Position numbers and translations under genes: made by a program | Notes under the pieces: model-generated | Told to the model about the DNA's origin: nothing | The model's database searches: none | What the model saw: the letters and a program-made list of their open reading frames with translations, nothing else | Assembly (NCBI RefSeq): GCF_900109205.1 | Contig: NZ_FNZB01000004.1 | Coordinates: forward strand, 62,001 to 126,000 | DNA length: 64,000 bases | Direction of reading: 5' to 3' | From: Sphingomonas sp. OV641 | GTDB lineage: Bacteria > Pseudomonadota > Alphaproteobacteria > Sphingomonadales > Sphingomonadaceae | Shown here: piece by piece, positions 1 to 8,595 of the stretch | Layout of the letters: every line of letters starts with the position of its first letter | How positions within the stretch are numbered: position 1 is the stretch's first letter

Positions 1-154
1 CAGCCGCGCAGATTGCGATGCGTACGGCGCCCGCCAAGTAACGGTCACGCCCACACAGCGCTAAATTCCGGTTAACGCCGCGACCGGATAATATCCGGAT
101 TTCGCACGACAATCGCGGCAGGCCACAGCCGCATCTCCTTTCACAGGAGATATT

Positions 155-1399
155 ATGCCGCCTTTTGCCGCGCAGGACCTGCTTTCCGTCAGGGAGGTCG
201 CCGCGCATCCGAACAAGCCTAGCTGGGCCAATCTCGTCGCGCATATCCATGTCGATCCCGTGCCCCAGGACCTGTGCGGGCCGGGGCTGTACGCGCTGTT
301 CCTGGATGGCGCGCTATTCTACATCGGGCTGCATGTCGGCGCCGATGCCGATCCCGGCCTGCCGGTGCTGGAGCGGTGGAAGCTGCACGTCGTGGGGCAG
401 ACGCTTCGTGCCAAGGCGATCAGCTTCAGCCCGACGCCGCTGAACCAGGTGCTGCGCGGCCCCGATGCGTCGGGCCTTGCCGATGATCTCGCGGCCTGCC
501 TGCCGAACGGGCGCGACACCGACTGCCACGCCGCCACCCCCCATCCGCTGCTCGGCGGATCGCATTGCACCGCGCAAAAGGCCGCCTTCGCCAGCGCCCA
601 TTGGGATAGTCTGCGCAGCGCCGCACCCGATGCGCTGCTGGCGCGGATCACCTGCCTGTTCCGCCCCCTGCCCGCCGGCTGGGACGCGCTGCTCGACGGT
701 GCCGCGGGGCGCGAGCGGGGCGATTGGGTGCGCGAGCAATGGTTGCGCCCGGCCGAGACCCGGCTGGTGGAGCGGTTCCGCCCGATCTGCAACGCCTGCA
801 TCCCGATTGGCACGCACCACCCCCGCCTGGACGCGGGCGAGGTCGGCGCCGCGCTGGAGACGATCTTCCCGGCCGCGCTGCCGCCGTTCGACCGAGCGGT
901 CTATGACGCCCGCGTCGCGCGTCGCCGCCCTGCCCCGCGTGCGCTGGTGGAGGCCTATGCCGCGCCGGGTACGGTGGCGGACGATCACGTCGCGGAACTG
1001 GCGGAGGATGAGGGGCTGAGCCGCGGCGAGCTGGCCTTCCGCCAGCGCCTGTCCCCGGCCGGGAGCAGCTTGGTCGATGCGCTGCTGGATGCCTGCCCGG
1101 CGCCCTTCCAGCCCTACTTCACCAACGTGCCCGATCTGCGCATCCGTCTGGGCGAGGCAGGCCGGACGCTGATGATGCTGCGCACGGCGCGCGGCCAGCT
1201 CCATTGCTTCTCCAAGGCCGACGTGGCGACCGTGGCTGCGCTGAAAACGGGGCCGGACCTGGGGCTGGAACGGGGGCTGGCGGCGGAGCCGGTGGAGAAC
1301 GATCCGATGCGATCGCGCGTCACGCTTGATCCGGCGACCGCCACGCCGGCGCTGCTGCTGGCGATCGCGCAGGCCGCGGCGGAGGCCGTCGCGGACTGA
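155..1399 (+). CDS. GIY-YIG-like domain protein of unknown function
   Basis: A 414-residue protein whose start has a good ribosome site (AGGAGA about 6 bases upstream). Residues 44-46 (G-L-Y) and 56-58 (Y-I-G), with R74 and H78 on the next predicted helix, have the order and spacing of the GIY-YIG nuclease core. That makes an endonuclease-like domain at residues 40-110 plausible. The remaining ~300 residues show no fold I recognise. There is no signal peptide or membrane segment. It converges on the RES toxin gene across a hairpin and lies beside the replicon backbone, so a role in DNA processing or defence is possible but is only an inference. Confidence 0.6.
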   Translation: MPPFAAQDLLSVREVAAHPNKPSWANLVAHIHVDPVPQDLCGPGLYALFLDGALFYIGLHVGADADPGLPVLERWKLHVVGQTLRAKAISFSPTPLNQVLRGPDASGLADDLAACLPNGRDTDCHAATPHPLLGGSHCTAQKAAFASAHWDSLRSAAPDALLARITCLFRPLPAGWDALLDGAAGRERGDWVREQWLRPAETRLVERFRPICNACIPIGTHHPRLDAGEVGAALETIFPAALPPFDRAVYDARVARRRPAPRALVEAYAAPGTVADDHVAELAEDEGLSRGELAFRQRLSPAGSSLVDALLDACPAPFQPYFTNVPDLRIRLGEAGRTLMMLRTARGQLHCFSKADVATVAALKTGPDLGLERGLAAEPVENDPMRSRVTLDPATATPALLLAIAQAAAEAVAD

Positions 1400-1518
1400 G
1401 CGGGGCGCGAATTGAGCGGGCTGGGGGCGGGCGGATGGACCGCTTGCCCCCTTCCCTGCCGTGCCCTGCCCCGCGCAGTCCTGCCCGGCTCCGTCCTGTC
1501 CTGCCCTGTCCTGCCAGC

Positions 1519-1541
1519 CAGGCGACCCGCTCGGTCGCCTG
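1519..1541. terminator. Hairpin between convergent genes
   Basis: CAGGCGAC and GTCGCCTG form a perfect 8-bp stem with a 7-base loop in the gap between two converging genes. The position suits a bidirectional terminator. There is no clear U-tract, so intrinsic termination is not certain. Confidence 0.4.
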
Positions 1542-1551
1542 TTGAGGCGCG

Positions 1552-2049
1552 TCAGCCGCCGCCCAGCAGCGCCTCGGGATCGAGCAGGGTGAGCGCCGCG
1601 CCCTCCCCTGCCCCATCCTCCGCTTTGCGCCAGCGCCACAGCACCAGATTGCGCCCGCCGCGATGCTGGACGGAAGGGACCAGCGCACCCTGCGCCCCGG
1701 CGGCGATCAGCGCCTGCGCCAGTGTCCAGCTCGGCGGCGTCTCGCGGCGGATCATGTGGATCTCGCGCCACAGGCAGGCGGTGACCGCGGGATCCCATGT
1801 CGTGAGGTCCGCCACCCGCTCGGCCGCCAGGTCAAAGGCGACCAGCGTGCCCGGCCGGATCAGATCCTGATGCATTTCCCGGATAGCGGTATTGTAGTCC
1901 GCCGACAGGTATAGCGCGGGCGTGCCGGGCGCATTCCAGCGACCGCCCGTCAGATGCGATCCGCTGTCATAGGGGCGGCGCTGCCAGCGGATGCCCAGCA
2001 TGCGCCAGAACCGGCCCTGGAGCGGCGAGAGCGGGGGCAGGTCGGCCAT
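1552..2049 (-). CDS. RES-domain toxin (NAD+-degrading family)
   Basis: A 165-residue RES-family protein. The core G-G-R-W-N-x-P-G-T-P-A-L-Y-L-S segment is at residues 35-49, and R37, Y47 and E58 match the conserved Arg/Tyr/Glu of the family. Characterised RES toxins deplete cellular NAD+ or modify proteins using it. The gene lies 33 bases downstream of an Xre/MbcA/ParS-type antitoxin on the same strand, the standard antitoxin-first order. Next to parAB-repA it probably acts as a post-segregational stability module for the replicon. The family assignment is strong. The exact reaction is inferred. Confidence 0.88.
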   Translation of the reverse strand: MADLPPLSPLQGRFWRMLGIRWQRRPYDSGSHLTGGRWNAPGTPALYLSADYNTAIREMHQDLIRPGTLVAFDLAAERVADLTTWDPAVTACLWREIHMIRRETPPSWTLAQALIAAGAQGALVPSVQHRGGRNLVLWRWRKAEDGAGEGAALTLLDPEALLGGG

Positions 2050-2082
2050 GATGACGGGTGATCCCGGGCGGTCGCCGGCGGA

Positions 2083-2433
2083 TCAGGCGTAGGCGCCCTG
2101 GTCCATGCTCTCCAGCGTCCACATCACCGCATCGGCATGGCCCTCCTCCACCAGCTCCTCGGCGGTCTTGCCGAAGCCGGCGATCGGCTGATGCTTGAAC
2201 CAGATGATCGCGCGCCCCTCATCCCCCGCCAGCTCGGCGGCGCGCGCGATGATGCGGGCGATCTCGCCAAGCTTCGCCTGCACGGCGGGGCTTTCCGGCC
2301 GCGCGGCCATGGTATTGCGGTTGAGGTGAGCAAGCTTGGCGAGGCGGGACATGGGAAGGCGCAACCGCTCGGCCATGCGACGCGGCGCGATCATATCGGC
2401 ATCGCGGATGTCATCGAGGAAAGCGGCAAGCAT
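2083..2433 (-). CDS. Xre/MbcA/ParS-type antitoxin (DUF2384)
   Basis: A 116-residue antitoxin that should neutralise the downstream RES toxin and repress the shared promoter. The N-terminal half (about residues 15-45) looks like a helix-turn-helix. The C-terminal segment around residues 85-110 (G-F-G-K-T-A-E-E-L-V, then D-A-V-M-W-T-L-E) is the DUF2384 toxin-binding signature. The start is preceded by AAGGAG. A -10-like TATAAC (minus strand, 2451-2456) lies just upstream, giving a short leader consistent with tight autoregulation. Confidence 0.85.
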   Translation of the reverse strand: MLAAFLDDIRDADMIAPRRMAERLRLPMSRLAKLAHLNRNTMAARPESPAVQAKLGEIARIIARAAELAGDEGRAIIWFKHQPIAGFGKTAEELVEEGHADAVMWTLESMDQGAYA

Positions 2434-2610
2434 GAGTGCACTCCTTGCCTGTTATATGCATCAACGCCCGCCCCGGTTCAATGAATCCCTCTTCCCATCA
2501 AGTTCATGTCATCAAGACTGGTTAGAGGGTTTATGGAATAGGTTAGAAGGTTAGCCGGCCGGCACATGCTCGCAAGTCACTGTAAAGACGAGCGAACTAC
2601 CGTGCAGGCT

Positions 2611-2713
2611 GTTCCCGATATGTCGGCCGGGCGTTCCTGAAGTGGCGATACGGGCGTTCCCGAAGTGTCGTGAAACTGTTCCTGAAGGGGCGACAGATGT
2701 TCCCGGAGTGTCG
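2611..2713. repeat. Iteron array, five direct repeats
   Basis: Five 15-bp repeats start at 2611, 2633, 2656, 2678 and 2699, giving a spacing of 21-23 bp or about two helical turns. The consensus is GTTCCYGAAGTGTCG. The middle copy (2656-2670) is GTTCCCGAAGTGTCG. Helical phasing and location next to repA are the classic layout of initiator-binding iterons, so this is the probable RepA-binding origin and copy-control site. Confidence 0.8.
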
Positions 2714-2834
2714 ATGGACCCTGGGATAGCGTCTTTCGAGCGCACGGTTTGAATCAATTTCGCGCGCTTGTTGGATGGAGAGGTTCAAAATCGCGAGGTG
2801 CCGGTGATCTCGTCGGGTGGCAGCGGTTGCAACC

Positions 2835-2849
2835 CGACACTTCGGGAAC
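2835..2849 (-). repeat. Inverted iteron copy
   Basis: CGACACTTCGGGAAC is the exact reverse complement of the middle iteron at 2656-2670. It lies 122 bp from the end of the direct array. A single inverted copy apart from the main array could serve autoregulation or handcuffing, but that is inference. Confidence 0.65.
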
Positions 2850-3060
2850 GGAACGTCGGATTGGCGGGCGGTACGTTGGGGTAACAGGCGCGTCCCGACG
2901 CGGAATTGCGATCGGCTGGAATGAGAGACAATCGTACCGGCGCTGAAGCCCGATGTCGAACGATGCGCGGCTTGATGCACCAGCGCAGCGGCGACAGGCC
3001 TGTCCCCTCCCCTGCCCCCGCGTGATGCCCGCGAACCCTGCCCCCCGGCGCTGACCTGCA

Positions 3061-3078
3061 CCCCGGCGAAGGCCGGGG
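3061..3078. repeat. Dispersed 18-bp palindromic element
   Basis: CCCCGGCGAAGGCCGGGG followed by CCCAG. The same 23 bases recur exactly at 30524, 30797, 30951 and 38982, always outside genes. This is a REP-like extragenic palindrome that can form a GC-rich hairpin. Confidence 0.7.
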
Positions 3079-3630
3079 CCCAGTTGGAAAGGCCGGGGCA
3101 ATTGCCACCGCAAGTCGCAACTTCCTCATCCCTCTGCCGCGACGTTCAACGATGATAGTGACGCATCGCACGACCTCACGACAGGCCTCTTCCTGTTCCC
3201 GCACTTTCAACCAAGACGCGCGGCAAGCGGCCAAGTCTGGCACAGACTTCGACAAGCTCGCTACGAGCGGGGATGCGGGCGCCGCACCGGCACGATCAAC
3301 CATCGAGCCCATCACGCTTGCTCCAGTCAGATCCACGTCCGCCGACCCGTGGCGCAACTTTCTCCGTCATGCCGGGCGTTGTTCCGGCATCCACTGTGCC
3401 GCGCAGCTTGCGCCCTCGAGTGTGCGCAACAGCGGATCCCGACACAAATCCGGAATGACGCAGCCTGTGCCGCCGTCGAACTATCCTGCAGAGGTTTCGC
3501 TCGCGCGAGCTGCATCGAACTCGCGTGATGGCCGGGAGATAGTCACCAGCGCCCAGGCCATTGCCGGTCAGCCGGCGAGACAAGCATAAGCAAGGGGGAA
3601 GGCGCCCGCCCGCCACGATCGGCAGCGGGA

Positions 3631-5046
3631 TCAGCGGCCGAGATGGTGGCGGTGCTTGGCGTCCCAGCGCTTCACGAAACCGATAAAGGCATTCTGGTAG
3701 CTCACCGGCGTACGGGCAGGATCGGCGGCGAGCCACTGGCGGAATTCCTCGTGCAGCGCCTGATAATCCCAGCCCGGGCATTCCGCCTTCAGCGTCGCAA
3801 GCGTCGCATCGGTCAGGTCGCCGGCGCTGGCGCGATGGGCGAGGCTCTTCACCGATCGCCGGATCATGGCGGCAGTGGCGGAGAGCTCCGCAATACGCTC
3901 GGGCGAGGGTGTTTCCCCGGGGAAACGCTGGGCAGGCGAGGGGGCCATGATGGCGCCCGCGGCCACGCTGGCGCGCGTGTCCGGGGCGCCCCCGCCTTCG
4001 CCGCCGTCGCGCGCCACATGGTCGAGCGGCAGGGCAGGGGAGGCCGCGACCTTCGCCGGCGCGGCGCCCTCCACCGTCTCGCCCGTCACTGCCTCGGCCG
4101 TCTCTGTCTGCGGCGGCACGGCCTTGCCCCGCGACGTCCGCTTGCCCGTGTCCGCACCCGCGGCGCGTGCCGAGGGGCCGCCATCCGCCCGCCGCCGCAT
4201 CCGCAGCATCGGCTCGCGCTTGTCGGCGGGCTGCTCGATCGCAAGCGAATAGCCGGGCAGGGGGTCCTTCTCGGCAATCTTGGCGATCTCGAACTTGAAG
4301 CGGCGATACTGGCCTTCCGCGCCCGACTTTTCGAACAGCGTCGGCATGGAAATGGCGAAACCGGCCTCTCCGGCGCCGCCCGCGTGCTTGCGCGCGACCT
4401 TGTAGAGCCAGCGTTCGCGCCCACCGGTCAGGTCGAAATAGGCGCGATCGATGCTGAGCACGCCGCCCGTCATCATCACGCCTTCCCAGAACCAGTTGGA
4501 AAGCTCGATCGTCATGCCGCGCGATCGCTCGGTCTTCTCGTCCACCAGCTGCGTCCAGCCATCGAGCCAGCTGAACGTCGCCTCTCGGCGCCCCCTGCCG
4601 GAGGCCGGCTCAGGTGAGGCGTCGGCACGAATGTTGGTCTTGATCGTCGTCGCGACCAACCGGTCGAGTGCCTGGCCGAGCAGCTCATAGGCCCGTCCCG
4701 TGGTCGGCCGCCCGATCGCGCGCAGCAGGTCATAGGGCATGAGATGCAGCTTGCGAGGCACGTCGTTGACCCCGCGCCTCGCCATGTCGGCCAGCACGCT
4801 GGCGCAATAGATCAGGATGTCGGCATCCCAGATCGTCGCCATGCCGTAATCGGGATTGGCCGACACATGGACCCACAGCTTGCCGTCGGGGCTTCGGTAG
4901 TCGATCGGCTTCACCCGCTTCGACTTCGCCAGGCTGAAGAAGGGGCGCTCCATCATCTCGCGCTGGTCGCGCAGCGCGAGATCGGCGACATAAGGGAGGA
5001 AGAGGTCGAACTGGTTCGAGACGGACGCGCGGCCAGCCTTGCTCAT
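3631..5046 (-). CDS. repA: Plasmid replication initiator RepA
   Basis: A 471-residue replication initiator of the RPA (RepA) family found on alphaproteobacterial plasmids. It should bind the downstream iterons to start replication. The start was set at the ATG before M-S-K-A-G-R-A-S. Longer in-frame extensions run through the parS sites and look non-coding. The family's N-terminal block (N-Q-F-D-L-F-L-P-Y at about residues 11-19, then E-R-P-F-F-S-L-A-K) and winged-helix domains are in the first ~280 residues. The C-terminal third is a low-complexity linker followed by a helical tail. One parS palindrome (3911-3926) is inside the coding sequence, and another supplies the ribosome-binding bases, so ParB occupancy could affect expression. 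Confidence 0.93.
   Translation of the reverse strand: MSKAGRASVSNQFDLFLPYVADLALRDQREMMERPFFSLAKSKRVKPIDYRSPDGKLWVHVSANPDYGMATIWDADILIYCASVLADMARRGVNDVPRKLHLMPYDLLRAIGRPTTGRAYELLGQALDRLVATTIKTNIRADASPEPASGRGRREATFSWLDGWTQLVDEKTERSRGMTIELSNWFWEGVMMTGGVLSIDRAYFDLTGGRERWLYKVARKHAGGAGEAGFAISMPTLFEKSGAEGQYRRFKFEIAKIAEKDPLPGYSLAIEQPADKREPMLRMRRRADGGPSARAAGADTGKRTSRGKAVPPQTETAEAVTGETVEGAAPAKVAASPALPLDHVARDGGEGGGAPDTRASVAAGAIMAPSPAQRFPGETPSPERIAELSATAAMIRRSVKSLAHRASAGDLTDATLATLKAECPGWDYQALHEEFRQWLAADPARTPVSYQNAFIGFVKRWDAKHRHHLGR
3911..3926. promoter_or_regulatory. parS-like site inside repA
   Basis: A perfect 16-bp palindrome GTTTCCCCGGGGAAAC, identical to three copies upstream of repA. Within repA it encodes the residues F-P-G-E-T in the linker region. 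Probable ParB-binding centromere site. Confidence 0.75.
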
Positions 5047-5051
5047 GCGGC

Positions 5052-5067
5052 GTTTCCCCGGGGAAAC
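5052..5067. promoter_or_regulatory. parS-like site overlapping the repA ribosome site
   Basis: A perfect palindrome GTTTCCCCGGGGAAAC ending 5 bp before the repA ATG. Read on the minus strand, its GGGGAA half is the only Shine-Dalgarno-like sequence for repA. ParB binding here could therefore couple partition and initiator synthesis. Confidence 0.8.
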
Positions 5068-5095
5068 ACGTGCGGGGCAGGCGAGGGCAAGCCGT

Positions 5096-5111
5096 GTTTC
5101 CCCGGGGAAAC
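5096..5111. promoter_or_regulatory. parS-like site
   Basis: The third perfect copy, 44 bp from the previous one. It extends to TGTTTCCCCGGGGAAACA, which has the outer arms of the universal chromosomal parS (TGTTTCACGTGAAACA) with a GC-rich centre that is two bases longer. Confidence 0.8.
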
Positions 5112-5284
5112 ACAAGGTGCAGCATCTGCCGTGTCGTGATCGCGGCCGGCCCCGCGAGGCAAGTCCCGCCTGTCCCTCAGGAGCCATGGATCCCGGATCA
5201 CGCCCGGGATGGCGGCGAGGCGGATCAGCCGCGAGCCACGTCGCGCGGCGCCGCGCTGCCGGTCACCGGCACGCAGGTGCCCAT

Positions 5285-5300
5285 GTTTCCCCGGGGAAAC
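5285..5300. promoter_or_regulatory. parS-like site between parB and repA
   Basis: The fourth perfect copy of GTTTCCCCGGGGAAAC, again extended to an 18-bp palindrome. It lies 48 bp beyond the parB stop codon. The cluster between parB and repA is the expected place for a partition centromere. Confidence 0.8.
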
Positions 5301-5347
5301 AGGGCCCGGCGGCGCGGCTCCCCTGACCGTCGAGGCGCCCGCTCGGA

Positions 5348-6457
5348 TCACCGTTGCAGGCCCCGCCCCTCGATCTCCAGATGATCGAGCGCCTGGCGCA
5401 GCGCCGCGGCGAGATCGTCATGGCTGGCGCCCGATCCGGCGTGAAGGCGGATCGTGACGCCCCGGCGATTGGCCGATTGGATGGTGAGGGCAGGGCGGCC
5501 GTGGTTGGTCGTCCAGGTCCATGGCTCTGCCGCCGGGCCGGCCGCGGCGCGCGGTGCCTCGAGAAGCTGGCGCACCACCTCGGCGGCATTCCACTGGGCC
5601 AAGCCATTGTCCCTGCGGCTTTTCTGGTCACGGGTGAGCGCGCGCGCCTTGGCCAGGATCGCCGGGGCGGCGGCCTTGTCATCCAGCGCCTGGGCCAGCG
5701 CATAGCCGGGCTTCAACTGCACGTCGGCGGGTGAGGCAAAGGCCTGCACCACCGCATCGGGCAGGGCCGCGACCTTCAGCATCTTGGACAGCCAACCCTT
5801 GGAGAGCTTCAGCCGCTCCGCCATGCGCGTCAGGTGATTGCCGTAATGGCTCTTGAGCGCGGCGGCGTAATTGCGCGCGCGTTCCAGGTCGGACACGTCC
5901 TTGCGCGCGCGGTTCTCCAGATCGGCGAGGCGAAAGGCGGCTTCGTCGTCGAGCGCGGCGACCTGCGCCACGAACATCATGTCGGGATAGCTGTGCGCGC
6001 GCAGCCAGGAGATCGACCAGTGCCGCCGCGTACCGGCGATCACCTCATAATCATGCGCCGGATCGCCATCGACACGGCGCACGACCGCCGGCACTTTCTG
6101 CCCGCCCTCGGCCACGATCGAATCGATCAGCTCGCGGCAGCTTTCCTCGCTAAGATGCGCATAAGACCGGGCATTTCCCGGCCAGATGCGCACGCGGGCG
6201 GGATCAAGCAGCAATTGCGTGACCTGGCGGACCTCGCCCGAGGCGACCCGCGCCAGCGCCGATTCCCGGCCGAGCAGCGTCGTGCCGCGCAGCCGCTCGC
6301 GCGTGGCTGGCAGGGGTGCGGGTAGCGGGGCGGGGGGTCCATCCGCCTGCGGCCGGTCCGGCTGCGGCGTGGTGGTGGGGGCAGGCGGGGGCGGCGTGGC
6401 GAGCGGCTCGTCATCGGCGAGCAGCCCGGCGAGGTAGTCGGATTGTTTACGCGCCAT
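5348..6457 (-). CDS. parB: Plasmid partition protein ParB
   Basis: A 369-residue centromere-binding CTPase of the ParB/Spo0J family. It should load on the nearby GTTTCCCCGGGGAAAC sites and work with ParA in segregation. The start M-A-R-K-Q-S-D-Y has GGGGAGG upstream on the minus strand. Order: a proline-rich N-terminal tail, the ParB N-terminal fold with its arginine motif (A-G-T-R-R-H-W at about residues 140-146), a helix-turn-helix near R-M-A-E-R-L-K-L-S-K-G-W-L-S, and a C-terminal dimerisation region. It lies 90 bases downstream of parA, probably in one operon. Confidence 0.92.
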   Translation of the reverse strand: MARKQSDYLAGLLADDEPLATPPPPAPTTTPQPDRPQADGPPAPLPAPLPATRERLRGTTLLGRESALARVASGEVRQVTQLLLDPARVRIWPGNARSYAHLSEESCRELIDSIVAEGGQKVPAVVRRVDGDPAHDYEVIAGTRRHWSISWLRAHSYPDMMFVAQVAALDDEAAFRLADLENRARKDVSDLERARNYAAALKSHYGNHLTRMAERLKLSKGWLSKMLKVAALPDAVVQAFASPADVQLKPGYALAQALDDKAAAPAILAKARALTRDQKSRRDNGLAQWNAAEVVRQLLEAPRAAAGPAAEPWTWTTNHGRPALTIQSANRRGVTIRLHAGSGASHDDLAAALRQALDHLEIEGRGLQR

Positions 6458-6544
6458 CACATGCCTCCCCTGCTGGCGAAAACGCGCGGAACATATGCGG
6501 AACAATGGCGTGTAGGAAAGGGGTGGGCGGTGGAGGCTGCCTTG

Positions 6545-7744
6545 CTATGCCGCGGCATGAATCACATCCTCCTCGCGCGCCGGCGCCACGCGGCCCCAGC
6601 CCTGGCGGACGAGCTGCTCGATCTGCCCCAGCGCCTCGTCCAGATTGGTGCGGCAGCGCTTGTGCGTCTTGGGCGTGCCGATCGGCTTTTCCAGCTCATA
6701 GACCGTCATCATGCGCAGCGCGGCGTGGCTGATCTCGGCCGAATCGAGGATCGGCACCGGCAGCAGCGCCGGGCCGAAGCTTTGCTCCATGATCGCGCGG
6801 ACCATGGCGTGGCTGGGATCATTCGCGTCGAACTTGGAACAGATCAGACGGACGAAGCTGTAATCCACCTGGATCCCGGCGCCTTCGAGCTGGCGCAGCA
6901 CCTGATCCATCATCGACAGGAATTGCACGGTGGAGCAGAAATCGGGCGTCGTCGCCGCCAGCGGCACCAGCAGCGCATTGGCCGCCTGCATCACCGCCAG
7001 GCTGATCGTGCCGAGCGCGGGCGGGGGATCGAGAATGACCACGTCATAATCCCGCGCAAGATCGACAAGCCCTTGTTTCAGCTTGCGAAATCGAGCCGCC
7101 AACACGGATTGTCCATTGGAGCCCGCCGCCGCCAGCTCATATTCCACGTCGAACAATTCGAGGTTGGACGGGATCAGATCGACGTTCGGCCAGGGCGTGC
7201 GCTTCACCGCATAGCCAAGATCCGCCTCGGTCGGGTCGATCGACAGATAGGGGTAGAGCGTTTCCTCCCGCGTGATGTTGAAATGCGGGTTGAAGCCGAA
7301 CAGGGTGGTGGTGGTCGCCTGGCTGTCGCAATCCACCACCAGCACGCGATAGCCCTGCACCGCGAAATAATGCGCCAGATGCGTGGTGACGGTGGATTTG
7401 CCGACGCCGCCCTTGAAATTCTGCACCGCGATGATCGCCGGCACGTCCAGCGGCGCGCGGGCAGGGGAGGCGCCCAGCACCTGGCGCATGTGGAGCATTT
7501 CCTCCACCGTATAGCCGAGCCGCCGGCCGCTCTCGCTGGCGGGGGGTGGGGGGAGGCGGCCGTCGTCCTCGGCCATGCGGATGCGATTGGTCGAGCAGCC
7601 GAGCAGCGCGGCGGCCTCGGCAATGCCGAAGCGGACGTTGAGGCCCTTGCGGCTTTCCGGCAGGAACGCCTTGCGCCGCAGCCGTTCGATCATCCGCTCG
7701 CCGGCCTCGGCAAGATCGCCGATCTGGCTGGTGATTGCATTCAT
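6545..7744 (-). CDS. parA: Plasmid partition ATPase ParA
   Basis: A 399-residue type Ia ParA. The N-terminal ~100 residues carry a MerR-like helix-turn-helix (A-E-A-A-A-L-L-G-C-S) for operator binding. The P-loop ATPase follows, with a deviant Walker A (K-G-G-V-G-K-S-T at about residues 112-119), a D-C-D-S-Q motif and Walker B (V-I-L-D-P-P). It drives segregation with ParB and probably autorepresses the operon. An in-frame GTG at 7783 would add 13 residues. The ATG was preferred. Confidence 0.93.
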   Translation of the reverse strand: MNAITSQIGDLAEAGERMIERLRRKAFLPESRKGLNVRFGIAEAAALLGCSTNRIRMAEDDGRLPPPPASESGRRLGYTVEEMLHMRQVLGASPARAPLDVPAIIAVQNFKGGVGKSTVTTHLAHYFAVQGYRVLVVDCDSQATTTTLFGFNPHFNITREETLYPYLSIDPTEADLGYAVKRTPWPNVDLIPSNLELFDVEYELAAAGSNGQSVLAARFRKLKQGLVDLARDYDVVILDPPPALGTISLAVMQAANALLVPLAATTPDFCSTVQFLSMMDQVLRQLEGAGIQVDYSFVRLICSKFDANDPSHAMVRAIMEQSFGPALLPVPILDSAEISHAALRMMTVYELEKPIGTPKTHKRCRTNLDEALGQIEQLVRQGWGRVAPAREEDVIHAAA

Positions 7745-7872
7745 GCCGGAGCCCCGCGCGTCGATTGAAGCTTGTTCGCGCACTCATCGCACGATTTGGT
7801 TCAATCGCGCAAGATCGTTACGGCGAGCGTTCGGCAGGGCCTGTTCAGAGGATCAAGATCGCAGGCGGCGGG

Positions 7873-8595
7873 TCAGCTCGCCAGGGCGTAAAGCGCCGCC
7901 GGTGGCACCGATGGCTGCTGAAACACCAGCCGGGGGCGGGGCGTGCCGCGCTCCATCCGCAGCCCGGCGCGCGCGCCGATCACCGCCGCCTGCGTCCGGT
8001 TGGTGACGCCAAGCCGCGACAGGAGCACCCGGATTCGCGCCTTCACCGCGCCCTCCGATGTCTGGTGCAGGCGCGCGATCTCCTTGTTCGACAGCCCTTC
8101 GGACAGGCAGCGCATCAACTGCCACTGCTCCTCGTCCAGCCCCGCCTGATCGAGCATGTCGCCGTCGTGCGGCGCGGGGCACAGCAGATCGGGGGTGGTG
8201 CAGATCGGCTGGCCGAGCGCCGCGAGCGCCGCGACATGCGCAAGCTGCCGCCCGTCGAGCGCCGGCGAGGCGAGCGAGACGCTGCGCCCTGCCGCCTGAA
8301 GCTGCGCCACCAGCGGCTGCTGCGCTTGGCCGCCGATCACCACCCAATTGGCGATCGGCAGCGCGGCCATGCCTTGCGCGAGGTCCGCGGGATCATGATC
8401 CGCCGCGATCAGCGCCACGTCGGGGATGCGATCGGCGCCGGCGGGGCCATCATCATTGGTCGCGGCGAAGCCATGGCCGCCGGGCGCGGCGCGCGCGGGC
8501 AGGACCTCGATGTTCTGGATGCGCAGGGCGGCGACAATGGCTTCGCGCCAAATGTTGTTGGTGCACAGCAGCACCGCGCGCAGCGCATCTTGCAT
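7873..8595 (-). CDS. LuxR/NarL-type transcription regulator with pseudo-receiver
   Basis: A 240-residue regulator. The C-terminal LuxR helix-turn-helix (residues ~155-215: E-G-L-S-N-K-E-I-A-R, then V-K-A-R-I-R-V-L-L-S-R-L-G-V) is clear. The N-terminal ~130 residues have the length of a response-regulator receiver, but I see no clear acidic pocket or phospho-acceptor aspartate. The start M-Q-D-A-L-R was chosen because GGGGGG precedes it by about 10 bases. It is divergent from the chaperone-usher operon, about 410 bp away, and is the best candidate to control it. Confidence 0.75.
   Translation of the reverse strand: MQDALRAVLLCTNNIWREAIVAALRIQNIEVLPARAAPGGHGFAATNDDGPAGADRIPDVALIAADHDPADLAQGMAALPIANWVVIGGQAQQPLVAQLQAAGRSVSLASPALDGRQLAHVAALAALGQPICTTPDLLCPAPHDGDMLDQAGLDEEQWQLMRCLSEGLSNKEIARLHQTSEGAVKARIRVLLSRLGVTNRTQAAVIGARAGLRMERGTPRPRLVFQQPSVPPAALYALAS

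Larger units (their letters stand above)
2434..3630. other. Origin region, no coding gene seen
   Basis: About 1.2 kb between the antitoxin and the 3' end of repA holds only shadow reading frames. It contains the iteron array (2611-2713), one inverted iteron (2835-2849), a stretch relatively poor in GC with repeated GGTTAG words (about 2518-2555) that could be the unwinding element, and a dispersed palindrome at 3061. I found no perfect DnaA box. The position downstream of repA suits the vegetative origin. Confidence 0.6.
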
